From NCBI GenBank assembly GCA_965178585.1, contig OZ238267.1, positions 62,001 to 126,000 of the forward strand: 64,000 bases of DNA, written 5' to 3'. Below, one piece after another: positions 27,052 through 36,069 of this stretch. The first letter of the stretch is position 1. The number at the start of each line of letters is the position of its first letter. The notes under the pieces are model-generated. The model searched no databases and was not told the DNA's origin. It saw nothing but the letters and a program-made list of their open reading frames with translations. The stretch comes from Marifrigoribacter sp965178585 (lineage in GTDB: Bacteria; Bacteroidota; Bacteroidia; Flavobacteriales; Flavobacteriaceae). The position numbers were made by a program, and so were the translations under genes.

Positions 27052-27900
27052 TTATAATAAATGCCTTCCGTAGCCACTTTTTAACAAAGGCTCCATCAAA
27101 TCTTTTAACTGTTGTTTTGTAATGTATCCCATTTCGTATGCAGCTTGCTCAATACTTCCTATTTTAAGACCTTGACGTTCCTCAATAACCTCAACAAATT
27201 GAGATGCCTGCATTAAGGATGCAAAAGTCCCAGTATCTAACCAAGCAGTACCTTTATCAAGAATACTAACGTTTAATTTACCCATTTTAAGGTATTCATT
27301 ATTCACATCTGTAATTTCTAATTCACCTCTTTCACTAGGTTTCATGGTCGAAGCAATTTCAACTACGTGGTTGTCATAAAAATAAATCCCAGGAACTGCG
27401 TAATTAGATTTTGGTTGTATTGGTTTTTCCTCAATCGTTAATGCTTTCCCTTTTTCATCAAATTCTACAACTCCATATCTTTCTGGGTCTTGAACGTGAT
27501 AAGCGTAAATAATTCCTCCTTTTGGATCATTATTAGCTTGCAATAATTCTTTTAATCCAGATCCATAAAAAATATTATCTCCAAGTATTAAAGCTACCTT
27601 ATCATTTCCAATAAAATCTTTTCCAATAATAAAAGCTTCAGCTAAACCATTAGGTTGGTCTTGTACCGCATAAGTAAACTCACAACCAAATTTTTTACCG
27701 TCTCCTAATAACTTTTCAAATAATGGCAAATCCTGTGGGGTAGAAATAATTAATATTTCTCTAATACCTGCAAACATCAACGTAGAAAGCGGATAATAAA
27801 TCATTGGCTTGTCATAAACAGGCATTAATTGTTTACTAACTGCTAAGGTAATTGGATGCAATCTTGTTCCTGATCCTCCTGCTAATATGATTCCTTTCAT
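27052..27900 (-). CDS. rmlA: Glucose-1-phosphate thymidylyltransferase
   Basis: A 282-residue nucleotidyltransferase starting KGIILAGGSGTRLHPIT, with MPVYDKPMIYYPLSTLM, LILGDNIFYG and GTAWLDTGTF. It makes dTDP-glucose from glucose-1-phosphate and dTTP, the entry step to dTDP-rhamnose. It lies 4 bp downstream of rmlB. Confidence 0.97.
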   Translation of the reverse strand: MKGIILAGGSGTRLHPITLAVSKQLMPVYDKPMIYYPLSTLMFAGIREILIISTPQDLPLFEKLLGDGKKFGCEFTYAVQDQPNGLAEAFIIGKDFIGNDKVALILGDNIFYGSGLKELLQANNDPKGGIIYAYHVQDPERYGVVEFDEKGKALTIEEKPIQPKSNYAVPGIYFYDNHVVEIASTMKPSERGELEITDVNNEYLKMGKLNVSILDKGTAWLDTGTFASLMQASQFVEVIEERQGLKIGSIEQAAYEMGYITKQQLKDLMEPLLKSGYGRHLL

Positions 27901-27904
27901 AGTT

Positions 27905-28918
27905 TTATAATTGATCTTTATTATCTAGATACCATTCAATAGTTTTTAAAATACCGCTTTCAAAATTTTCATCAGCTTTCCACCCTAATTCACTTTCAAT
28001 TTTATCGGCATCAATAGCATATCTAAAATCATGTCCTGCGCGATCTTGTACAAATGCCATCTGTTCTCTATAAGGTGTTTCGCTAGGAACTAACTTGTCT
28101 AATAAATCACAAATAGTATAAGCGATATATAGGTTTTCACGCTCATTACGTCCGCCAATATTGTAGGTTTCTCCTAATCTACCTTTATCTAAAACTAACT
28201 TAATTCCTTTACAATGATCGGTTACATAAATCCAATCTCGAATGTTTTTACCATTACCATAAATAGGAATTACTTCTCCAGATAATGCTTTTCTAATGAT
28301 AGTTGGGATTAATTTTTCTTTGTTTTGATGAGCTCCATAATTATTTGAGCAATTAGTAGTTACAACAGGCATTCCGTAGGTGTGGAAGTAACTTCTCACG
28401 ATAAAATCTGAAGAGGCCTTAGATGCGCTATAAGGACTATTTGGTGCATATGGTGTGGTTTCTAAAAACAGACCCGTTTCTCCTAAAGTTCCATAAACCT
28501 CGTCGGTAGAAACATGTAAAAAACGAGCTTCTTTATATTCTTCTTTTAACTGATTAGGTCCATTCATCCATAATCGATAAGCACTATGAATTAAATTAAA
28601 AGTTCCAACAATATTGGTTTGTATAAATGCACCAGGTCCTGTGATTGAATTATCAACATGAGATTCTGCTGCAAAATGTACCACTTTATTAAATTGATGC
28701 TCTTTAAAAAGACTGTCTATTAAAGCTTCATCACAAATATCTCCTTTTATAAATGTGTAGTTGGGCAGGTGAGAAACAGCCTCAAGATTTTTTAAATTTC
28801 CTGCATAGGTTAAATTGTCTAAAACGAATATTTGATCTTCCGAATTCTCAATAACTAATTCTGTATAATTAGATCCTATAAAGCCTGCGCCTCCTGTTAT
28901 TAATACTTTGTTTTTCAA
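27905..28918 (-). CDS. rmlB: dTDP-glucose 4,6-dehydratase
   Basis: A 337-residue extended SDR with ITGGAGFIGSNY, HFAAESHVDNSI, STDEVYGTLG and catalytic Y-xxx-K in SPYSASKASSDF. It converts dTDP-glucose to dTDP-4-keto-6-deoxyglucose. The start is TTG (with KNKVLITGG following); no ATG is available upstream. It is the first rml gene, 7 bp after the DUF6909-like gene. Confidence 0.97.
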   Translation of the reverse strand: MKNKVLITGGAGFIGSNYTELVIENSEDQIFVLDNLTYAGNLKNLEAVSHLPNYTFIKGDICDEALIDSLFKEHQFNKVVHFAAESHVDNSITGPGAFIQTNIVGTFNLIHSAYRLWMNGPNQLKEEYKEARFLHVSTDEVYGTLGETGLFLETTPYAPNSPYSASKASSDFIVRSYFHTYGMPVVTTNCSNNYGAHQNKEKLIPTIIRKALSGEVIPIYGNGKNIRDWIYVTDHCKGIKLVLDKGRLGETYNIGGRNERENLYIAYTICDLLDKLVPSETPYREQMAFVQDRAGHDFRYAIDADKIESELGWKADENFESGILKTIEWYLDNKDQL

Positions 28919-28925
28919 AATATAT

Positions 28926-30593
28926 TTATTCTAAAATTTGATTTAACATTTTTTCTGTAATCAGATAAGTAGGTTTAACACCCGAAGTTCCTAAACCTCC
29001 CGAAGCCAATGTACTCCCTGTTTTTAATGGGTTATCTGAAGCATAATATGCATATTGCACTTTTACTTTTGACTTGATACTGTTTCTAATCTTTGATGCT
29101 GATTGAATTGCTTTTTGATAATGAGCTCCTTCCATTTCAAGACCGACAACATTCCAAGTAGAATTATTAAAGAATTTTAATATGTCTTTGTTCTGAAGAG
29201 AAGTTCCTAAAACAGTAATCATCGCTCCTTTACAAACGTTTACATCTTCGCCTTCAAAATGAGATTTTTTAAGCATATTTTTAAAAGGATAATTATCTGC
29301 TGTTCCTTCAAATACGTGAGCTGAAGGAATCATAATGTCTCCTTTTCCTCCTTCTAAAATTCCCGCTTTACCCATAATTGAAACCGAACAAACATCTAAA
29401 AAGTGAGTTTCTTTTTTAGAAACTTTGTACGGTTTTAATAATTCATCCATGGTTTCGAATGCCTGTTCACCAAAGGCATAATCCATTACAATGATTACAG
29501 GTTTCTCTTCTTCTGTAGCTTCGCTTGAAATACTCGGTAATTTTGCGGTATCTATTATTTGAACATTAATATTGGTTCCGCTAGTGTCCTTTATATAAAT
29601 TAAGCCGTTTTGAGCAGCGTATTTCATCACTTTTTTACGCAATAATGTGCTTTTAGAATCACTTAGCTTTTCATAAATTTCCATAGCCGTGTGTTTTTTA
29701 AATTCCGTAGATAAGGCTAACGGACTATAAAGCGTGTTCATTACACTATGCATATTGGCACTTATAATATGGATGGGTCTAGCTAATAAATTGTTTTCGT
29801 TTAATTTTTCTTTAATATTAGACGCCCAAATTTCACCATGAATATGATGTCCCAGTCGTTCTCTTAAAACTGGGCTGAAAGTTACAATTCGTTTGTTTTC
29901 AGTAATAACTTCCTCAATAGCTAATTTTCCTAAATAGTAAATAATTTTAAGGAACCTATCAGGGTCTGTTTTAGTTGCAAAATTTGGATAGGCATCATTT
30001 ACTTCTTCAAATGTTCTGCCTAAAAAATTAGCGGTATGAGTTAGCGCAATCTCCTTTTCTTTTTGTGTAAGCTTTCCTTTTTTAAGAACTGCTTTTTCTA
30101 GTTTTTTCCAATCTCTATTAACGTCATTTCCATCATTAATAATTACTTGAGACATAATTTTATGAGACTCGATAAATAAAAATGTAAGATGGGTAAGAAT
30201 GTCATAAATTTCTGAACGTCCTCGAGTCACCTCAATGTTCATTTGCTCCTCGTCAATACGATAACAATTTCTTCTTCTTTTAGACGGAATTATAACTTCA
30301 AAATGAGAATTATTATAACCCTCATCACTTGTTAAATTTATAAAACTACATTCCTCAATGCCCATAGGAAGCCTATCGATTACATATAGTAAACCTTCTA
30401 ATTCAACTTTGTCTTCGGCAATAGATCCGTAAATTTCTGGTCTAAGAATTAGTAAAGACTCTCTTAAAGTTTCTCCAGAAACTCCCATTGGCTTGTAAAA
30501 CCCACGGTTAAAAAGATGACGCATGGTAATGTATAATCTTTCAATAGCTCCTGAACTTTCTTGAGCGCGCGTTCTTTTGTGTGTTATAATCAT
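28926..30593 (-). CDS. Conserved flavobacterial protein with nucleosidase-like C-terminus (DUF6909-like)
   Basis: A 555-residue cytoplasmic protein that I recall as DUF6909, found widely in Bacteroidota. The N-terminal 350 residues are helical and basic and unassigned. From about residue 365 a Rossmann-like region begins (KPVIIVMDYAFGEQAFETMD) and near the end WNVVGLEMEGAHYQKAI is reminiscent of the V-x-x-M-E active-site motif of purine nucleoside phosphorylases and nucleosidases. That similarity is my reading and not an established function. It heads the minus-strand run that continues into rmlBACD, with a -7 box 14 bp upstream. Confidence 0.65.
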   Translation of the reverse strand: MIITHKRTRAQESSGAIERLYITMRHLFNRGFYKPMGVSGETLRESLLILRPEIYGSIAEDKVELEGLLYVIDRLPMGIEECSFINLTSDEGYNNSHFEVIIPSKRRRNCYRIDEEQMNIEVTRGRSEIYDILTHLTFLFIESHKIMSQVIINDGNDVNRDWKKLEKAVLKKGKLTQKEKEIALTHTANFLGRTFEEVNDAYPNFATKTDPDRFLKIIYYLGKLAIEEVITENKRIVTFSPVLRERLGHHIHGEIWASNIKEKLNENNLLARPIHIISANMHSVMNTLYSPLALSTEFKKHTAMEIYEKLSDSKSTLLRKKVMKYAAQNGLIYIKDTSGTNINVQIIDTAKLPSISSEATEEEKPVIIVMDYAFGEQAFETMDELLKPYKVSKKETHFLDVCSVSIMGKAGILEGGKGDIMIPSAHVFEGTADNYPFKNMLKKSHFEGEDVNVCKGAMITVLGTSLQNKDILKFFNNSTWNVVGLEMEGAHYQKAIQSASKIRNSIKSKVKVQYAYYASDNPLKTGSTLASGGLGTSGVKPTYLITEKMLNQILE

Positions 30594-30606
30594 ATAAATA
30601 TTTGTG

Positions 30607-30614
30607 CAAAAATA
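30607..30614 (-). promoter_or_regulatory. -7 box at the head of the rml/EPS run
   Basis: The minus strand reads TATTTTTG, a full TAnnTTTG match, 13 bp upstream of the ATG at 30593. A -33 TTG at normal spacing is not evident. If active it would drive the DUF6909-like gene and the long downstream polysaccharide operon. Confidence 0.4.
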
Positions 30615-30659
30615 CTATATTCTAATTGAAATCTATAAATAGCTTATAATAACAAAGTG

Positions 30660-32147
30660 TTAACTAAGTAGTAAATCTGCAATCTTACGATTATCCGAAA
30701 GTCTAGGAACTTTATTTTGTCCCCCTAATTTTCCTTGAGATTTCATATAGGTATTAAAACTCCCTTCGGCTAACATAGCTATTTTAAGAGGTTGAAGAAC
30801 TTTCCCTTCAATTAAATCTTTATAGTATGTATTTTGTTTTTGCATAATTTTGTCCATAAAAGCTTCAATCTCTGTCAGGTTTTCTGGTGCAGTTTCAAAT
30901 TCAATTAACCATTCGTGATAGGGCAATTCGTCTTTTGGTGGATTGGTTTGAGGTGCCACTGTAAATTCTGAAATTGAAAACTGAAACTTCTTCATAGCTT
31001 CATTAATCGCCTGTTCAACTTCTTTGCCAATTACATGTTCGCCAAATGCCGAAATAAAATGCTTAATCCTTCCAGACACAATAACTCGATACGGTTTTGT
31101 TGAGGTAAATTGAACGGTATCTCCAATATTGTATCCCCAAAGCCCAGCATTGGTTGAAATAATCATCACATAATTGACATCTATTTCTACCTCGCCAATG
31201 GTCAATCGTTTGGGATTTTCATCATAAAATTTTGATGCTTCAATAAATTCGTAAAAAATCCCTGAATTTAATTGCAGTAGCATTCCTTTTTCTTTTTGAG
31301 AATCTTGAAAGGCAAAAAATCCTTCAGAAGCTGGATATAGTTCAATACTATCTGTTCTTCTGCCAATCATTTCTTCAAATTTTGCGCGGTAAGGTTCGTA
31401 ATTTACACCGCCATAAACAAAAAGCTGCAAGTTTTTAAACAGCTCTCCTACTTTCTTTCCAGATACTATTTGTAGTTTTTCATAATACATTTGTACCCAA
31501 GAAGGAATCCCTCCAATAAGAGTCATATTCTCATTTTTGGTTTCTTCTACAATGGCGTCTACTTTGGTTTCCCAGTCGTCAATACAATTAGTATCCCAAC
31601 TAGGCATTCTATTTTTCTGTAGGTATTTAGGAACAAAATGAGCGACAATTCCTGAAAGGCGTCCAATTTTTATCCCATTTTTTTCTTCCAAAACGGGGCT
31701 ACCTTGTAAAAAAATCATCTTTCCTTTTACAAAATCAATATTGCCCGTTTCTTGAATATAACAGAATAAGGCATTTTTAGTTGCTTCAATATGAAAAGGC
31801 ATGGATTGTTTTGTAATAGGAATGTATTTTGCTCCCGATGTCGTCCCTGAAGTTTTAGCAATATAGGTTGGTTTTCCCTTCCATAACACATTCTTTTCTC
31901 CGTTTGCTGTTCTTTCAAAATAATCCTTTAATCCTTCGTAATCTCTTACTGGAACTTGATTTACAAAATCCTGATGAGTTTGAATAGTTTCAAAGCCATG
32001 ATCTTTTCCGAAAGAAGTATTTTTAGCCTCAAAGATTAAAGCATTAAAAACTTTTTGTTGAGTCTCAACAGGACTATTAGCCCATTTATAAAGGTTTTTA
32101 ACCGCTTTTTTGGCTAATATTTTTGCTCCTAGGGATTTTAAATGCAT
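30660..32147 (-). CDS. GH3-fold acyl-adenylate-forming protein
   Basis: A 495-residue protein of the GH3 (auxin-responsive promoter) family. The ATP-binding loop is YIAKTSGTTSGAKYIPIT, followed by IIGRRTDSIELYPASEGFFAFQ-like active-site sequence and NIGDTVQFTSTKPYRVIVSGR. Plant members conjugate amino acids to hormones; the substrate of the common bacteroidotal members is unknown. It follows the M23 gene by 3 bp and is probably in one operon with it. Confidence 0.88.
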   Translation of the reverse strand: MHLKSLGAKILAKKAVKNLYKWANSPVETQQKVFNALIFEAKNTSFGKDHGFETIQTHQDFVNQVPVRDYEGLKDYFERTANGEKNVLWKGKPTYIAKTSGTTSGAKYIPITKQSMPFHIEATKNALFCYIQETGNIDFVKGKMIFLQGSPVLEEKNGIKIGRLSGIVAHFVPKYLQKNRMPSWDTNCIDDWETKVDAIVEETKNENMTLIGGIPSWVQMYYEKLQIVSGKKVGELFKNLQLFVYGGVNYEPYRAKFEEMIGRRTDSIELYPASEGFFAFQDSQKEKGMLLQLNSGIFYEFIEASKFYDENPKRLTIGEVEIDVNYVMIISTNAGLWGYNIGDTVQFTSTKPYRVIVSGRIKHFISAFGEHVIGKEVEQAINEAMKKFQFSISEFTVAPQTNPPKDELPYHEWLIEFETAPENLTEIEAFMDKIMQKQNTYYKDLIEGKVLQPLKIAMLAEGSFNTYMKSQGKLGGQNKVPRLSDNRKIADLLLS

Positions 32148-32150
32148 AGT

Positions 32151-33014
32151 TTATTCGAAATCAATAAAATTGGTTGGATCAATTGGATATCCATCACTCC
32201 AAAGTTCAAAATGAAGATGAGGCCCTGTTGATAATTCTCCTGTATTTCCTGCCGTAGCAATTACTTCTCCTGCTTTAACTAATTCTCCTTGTTCTTTTGA
32301 AAGCATTGAATTGTGTTTATAAACCGAAATTAAGTTATTGGTATGTTCTATAATAATTACATATCCTGTTTGAGCAGTCCATTCAGAAAATATTACCGTT
32401 CCATCTGCAACAGATTTAACAGGTGCGTCTTTTGAGGTCACTACGTCAATTGCATAATGCTTTTCTTTTGCATTAAATCCATCAGAAATGGTTCCCTTAA
32501 CAGGAGGAAACAAAACAAAATTAATTTCAGAATTACTTATTAAAGGATTGTATTTATCCTCCAAAGAGACTTTCTCTCGAAGTAACGAATCTTCTCTCGA
32601 AGGGTTTAAATCGAGTTCTGAACGATCTATTGCAGCAGCTTCAATTATAGAATCTTTATTGAAATCTACCGTAGCAACATCCCCCGTTAACACCTTTTTT
32701 ATAGAAGAATAATATTGTTCGTTTATATCTATAACATGCTGTAAGGAGTCTGTTTTATAGGCAAGTTTAGTTGCTTTTTTCTTTAATGAAACCGAAGAAT
32801 AACCGGGTATATATTCTCTTAAAGGAGTAAAGGCAATTATAATGGTGGTAGTAGTTATTAATATCAATACAGAAATGATACTAAACACAAATACATTAAG
32901 ACGATTAAGTTTAAAAGTAAAGCGTTCTTCAAAAGTATCTTCATTAAGCACTACCAAACGATATTTATTTAGTAGCTTATGTTTAATTTTTTTAGATCTC
33001 TTTTCTTTTTCCAT
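32151..33014 (-). CDS. M23 family metallopeptidase, membrane anchored
   Basis: A 287-residue protein with a basic cytoplasmic N-terminus, one membrane helix (about 41-63), a linker that looks coiled, and a C-terminal LytM domain: H186-xxx-D190 in KHYAIDVV, H234 in VYKHNS and the HxH pair H266/H268 in GPHLHFEL. All zinc ligands are present, so it is likely an active peptidoglycan endopeptidase of the periplasm. It is divergent from tatA and followed by the GH3 gene. Confidence 0.92.
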   Translation of the reverse strand: MEKEKRSKKIKHKLLNKYRLVVLNEDTFEERFTFKLNRLNVFVFSIISVLILITTTTIIIAFTPLREYIPGYSSVSLKKKATKLAYKTDSLQHVIDINEQYYSSIKKVLTGDVATVDFNKDSIIEAAAIDRSELDLNPSREDSLLREKVSLEDKYNPLISNSEINFVLFPPVKGTISDGFNAKEKHYAIDVVTSKDAPVKSVADGTVIFSEWTAQTGYVIIIEHTNNLISVYKHNSMLSKEQGELVKAGEVIATAGNTGELSTGPHLHFELWSDGYPIDPTNFIDFE

Positions 33015-33030
33015 AGTGTCTTCCTAAAAG

Positions 33031-33038
33031 CAAATATA
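33031..33038 (-). promoter_or_regulatory. -7 box of the M23/GH3 operon
   Basis: The minus strand reads TATATTTG, a full match to TAnnTTTG, 16 bp upstream of the ATG. No TTG is visible at the standard -33 distance. Confidence 0.4.
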
Positions 33039-33132
33039 AAAATTAGAACTGTAGTAATTGTTTAACTTAATATAAGTTTAAGATGTTATAGCTAAATACA
33101 CGCTTAAAACGAAATTTCTAATGAATTCTTAT

Positions 33133-33140
33133 TACATTTG
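33133..33140 (+). promoter_or_regulatory. -7 box of tatA
   Basis: TACATTTG matches TAnnTTTG and lies 18 bp before the ATG at 33159. It also argues that the TTG at 33138, inside the box, is not the translation start. Confidence 0.45.
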
Positions 33141-33158
33141 TGCTTTAAATCTATAATA

Positions 33159-33362
33159 ATGAATTTAGCGATGTTACCTTTAGTTATTGGATGGCCACAA
33201 ATAGTTTTAATTGTGGTAGTAGTTTTATTGTTGTTTGGAGGAAGAAAAATTCCTGAATTAATGCGTGGTTTAGGTGGCGGTATTAAAGAATTTAAAGAAG
33301 CCTCTAAAGATGATTCACAAGATGAATCTAAAGATGATAATCAATTAGACGAAAAAAAATAA
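33159..33362 (+). CDS. tatA: Sec-independent translocase TatA/TatB-type subunit
   Basis: A 67-residue protein from the ATG at 33159 (the longer frame would start at a TTG within the promoter box). One membrane helix (IVLIVVVVLLLFG) is followed by the hinge and amphipathic helix GGRKIPELMRGLGGGIKEFK and an acidic tail. This is the TatA/MttA layout; TatA pores carry folded twin-arginine substrates across the inner membrane. No tatC is in the window. It is divergent from the M23 gene and convergent with the DUF4837 gene. Confidence 0.9.
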   Translation: MNLAMLPLVIGWPQIVLIVVVVLLLFGGRKIPELMRGLGGGIKEFKEASKDDSQDESKDDNQLDEKK

Positions 33363-33367
33363 ATCGT

Positions 33368-34348
33368 TTAGTCGTATATTTTGACTGAATTAATTATTGA
33401 TTCCAACTCAAACTGAAGATTCCTTTTGCGTTCTGCTGGAGCGAAAGTAAATCCTTCTATTATTAAATACCTATTGTTTTTTTCATCCTTTACCGTATAA
33501 TTTAAAAAAGGTCCTGCCATAAACTCTCCTTTAACTTCCCACATTCCCTTAGTTTTATAAGCAAATTTTCCATCTAATTCTGTCACATAAAAGTTTGGTG
33601 AATAGGAATAGTCAGTGCCAAATTTACCTTCATCTTCAACAGGTAAGTAATTTCCACCAATAGAATCTCTAATGGATGTTAATATTTGTCCAAGAGCAGT
33701 ACTATCACTAGTTATTTTATTTAAGGGTGCTTCATAAATTAAAATATTAGTAGAGCCTGTTTTTTTAAGGTCTTTTCTTAGCCAGTAAAAATCATTTCCT
33801 TTATGAGCGATTCTATAAGCTGAAGGCATTTTAATGCTTAAACCAAATCGTTCTTTAAGAGAGTCTATTACTTTTGGTGAAATAGCGGTTCTTCTCTGGC
33901 GTTCCTTGATTTCAGATTTAAAATAAGAATTGATTATTTCTTCTTGATTTTCAGCAATTAATTTAACTAATCCTTCTTTTGTTTTTGCAGTAATTATTGC
34001 TCCCGTTTGTGGTTTTGCATACGCGTCGGTAACTAGTGTATATTTATCTTCTTGTCCAATAGTTACATGTAAAAACAGCCGATTACTTTTTATAAACCCT
34101 GAAAAAGTAGAAGGATCCATTTGGTTAATGGAAAAAAGAGGTTCCTCTTGAGGAAGTCCTTCGGTAGGAGCTGTAAAATAATTTCTTATTTCTTCTCCAA
34201 CGCTATCATTCCATAATTCATCAGTAATTAGAATTTGAAGGGAGTTAATATTACCTACAGATTTTTGTTTGTAAGCTCCTTTGGTTTCGTTGTTATTGCA
34301 AGATACAAGCGTAATTAAAGCAATTAAAGTTACGTAAATCGATTTCAT
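33368..34348 (-). CDS. DUF4837 family lipoprotein
   Basis: A 326-residue protein with a lipoprotein signal (YVTLIALITLVSCNNNE, lipobox cysteine at about 17). The body has LQILITDELWNDSVGEEI, ERQRRTAISPKVIDSL and YDYSYSPNFY-like segments that match the Bacteroidota family DUF4837 as I know it. Function unknown; location is probably the outer membrane or periplasm. It lies 21 bp downstream of the MltD-like gene, which suggests joint transcription and an envelope role. Confidence 0.82.
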   Translation of the reverse strand: MKSIYVTLIALITLVSCNNNETKGAYKQKSVGNINSLQILITDELWNDSVGEEIRNYFTAPTEGLPQEEPLFSINQMDPSTFSGFIKSNRLFLHVTIGQEDKYTLVTDAYAKPQTGAIITAKTKEGLVKLIAENQEEIINSYFKSEIKERQRRTAISPKVIDSLKERFGLSIKMPSAYRIAHKGNDFYWLRKDLKKTGSTNILIYEAPLNKITSDSTALGQILTSIRDSIGGNYLPVEDEGKFGTDYSYSPNFYVTELDGKFAYKTKGMWEVKGEFMAGPFLNYTVKDEKNNRYLIIEGFTFAPAERKRNLQFELESIINSVKIYD

Positions 34349-34369
34349 TAAATATTGGTTTTATGAATA

Positions 34370-35971
34370 TTAGCCCTTTGAAATTTTTAATTTCATTCCT
34401 GGCTTCAATTTATTGCTGCTAATATCGTTCCAATTTTTAATATTTTGAACGGTAACACCTGGAAATTTTTGAGAAATGCTCCATAAAGAGTCTCCGCTTT
34501 TAACTGTATAATGCTTTGCATTGCTTTTTGTGGAAGTTTTTGCAACCGTTGTTTTGCTTGAACTTGCTACCGGTTTTGTTGGGTAAATAGTTAGTCGTTG
34601 TCCTATTCTTAAATTATTACTTTTAAGTCCGTTCCATCTTTTTATCTGGCTTACACCAACACCATGATTTTCAGCAATTTTCCCTAAATAATCTCCACTT
34701 TTTACTCGGTATCGTATACGGTCAGGCTGTTCTACATATTTTGGAATATTAGCATCTTCTTTACTATTTTCTATTTGAGCTAATGCATAGATTTCATCTT
34801 CATTAGCAACAAATTTTCCAATAGCTTCAACAGGTAAACGAAGCGTATAATTTTTATCTTTTATATAAGGAATAATTCCTAATTTATAAGAAGGGTTTAA
34901 AAATTGAACTTCTTCAACAGGTAGATTTACCACTTTAGCAACTTGTTCAAAAGTGATTAATCTTTTTACTTGAATGGTATCGGTTGCAATTTGATGGAAC
35001 TTAGGACCCGAACTTTTAAATCCATGTTCTTCGGCATATTCAAAAATATACATGGTGGCTAAAAAAGCAGGAACATAACCTGCGGTTTCTCGTGGTAATC
35101 GGTTTCTAATTTTCCAATAATTGGTTTCTCCTCCAGAACGACGAATTGCTTTTGACACGTTTCCAGGGCCTGAGTTATAGGCTGCTAAAGCTAAATCCCA
35201 ATCGTTAAAGCTTTTGTTTAAGCTTTTTAAATATTTAGCTGCTGCCTCGGTTGACATTTCTGGATCGGCTCTTTCGTCTACATACGAACTCACTTCCAAT
35301 CCAAACATTTTTCCTGTAGAAAACATAAATTGCCATAGGCCAGTTGCGCCTACTCTTGATTTTGCAACAGGATCTAATGCAGATTCTACAACAGCTAGAT
35401 ATTTTATTTCTAAAGGTAAATTGTGTTTGTCCAATTCTTGTTCGAACATAGGGAAGTAATAATCGCTTAAAGCAATTAAATTACCCATAGTCCTACGACG
35501 GTTTTTCAAATAATGCTTGATTATTTTCTCTAGAGATGGGTTGTATTCTACGTTAAAAGGAGTTCTTGAGTTTAATTCTTCAAGTCGTTGTTTTAGAAGT
35601 TCGGTGGGAAGTTCTTCGTATTCTACAGGTTCCATAACTTCGTTTACTATGCTACCATAAACTTCTTCAAATCTTGTTGAATCGTACAATTCTTTCATCC
35701 ATAAACTATCAACAGTCCTTGCAACCGATGGATCTTCTAAATCAAAAACAATAGAGTCCTTACTAACGGTGTTGATTACAGGAGTATTAATATCACCTGA
35801 AACTGTTTGTGTGGTGATTGTATCTACAATTTGAATTGTTTTCGTTGGAAGATTATGAGTGACTACTTTTAAAGTATCCTCTTTTATTATCTCCTCTTGA
35901 GCATGTAGGTTTGTTATACTAGAAAAGAATAAAAATGCAATAAGAAATGGGGGTAATTCTTTGAATATCAT
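34370..35971 (-). CDS. MltD-like lytic transglycosylase with two LysM domains
   Basis: A 533-residue secreted protein (signal peptide about 1-24). The SLT domain spans roughly 175-330, with catalytic glutamate E196 in AVVESALDPVAKSR and GLWQFM shortly after. Two LysM peptidoglycan-binding repeats follow near 420-465 (RYRVKSGDYLGKIAENHG) and 488-531 (HYTVKSGDSLWSISQKFP). The enzyme cleaves glycan strands to 1,6-anhydro-muropeptides. The neighbouring DUF4837 lipoprotein gene follows by 21 bp. Confidence 0.93.
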   Translation of the reverse strand: MIFKELPPFLIAFLFFSSITNLHAQEEIIKEDTLKVVTHNLPTKTIQIVDTITTQTVSGDINTPVINTVSKDSIVFDLEDPSVARTVDSLWMKELYDSTRFEEVYGSIVNEVMEPVEYEELPTELLKQRLEELNSRTPFNVEYNPSLEKIIKHYLKNRRRTMGNLIALSDYYFPMFEQELDKHNLPLEIKYLAVVESALDPVAKSRVGATGLWQFMFSTGKMFGLEVSSYVDERADPEMSTEAAAKYLKSLNKSFNDWDLALAAYNSGPGNVSKAIRRSGGETNYWKIRNRLPRETAGYVPAFLATMYIFEYAEEHGFKSSGPKFHQIATDTIQVKRLITFEQVAKVVNLPVEEVQFLNPSYKLGIIPYIKDKNYTLRLPVEAIGKFVANEDEIYALAQIENSKEDANIPKYVEQPDRIRYRVKSGDYLGKIAENHGVGVSQIKRWNGLKSNNLRIGQRLTIYPTKPVASSSKTTVAKTSTKSNAKHYTVKSGDSLWSISQKFPGVTVQNIKNWNDISSNKLKPGMKLKISKG

Positions 35972-36006
35972 ATAATAAGAAACGAAAAGTGTTTTAAAAT
36001 ATTTTT

Positions 36007-36037
36007 TAAATGTAGGAAAATGCTAAATAAAGACCAA
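36007..36037 (-). promoter_or_regulatory. Promoter of the MltD/DUF4837 genes
   Basis: On the minus strand TTG (36035-36037), a 20-base spacer and TACATTTA (36007-36014) fit the Bacteroidota promoter with one mismatch in the -7 box. It lies 35 bp upstream of the ATG. Confidence 0.5.
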
Positions 36038-36069
36038 TTTTTTTAACATTCTATGTTCTGTTTTGGTGT

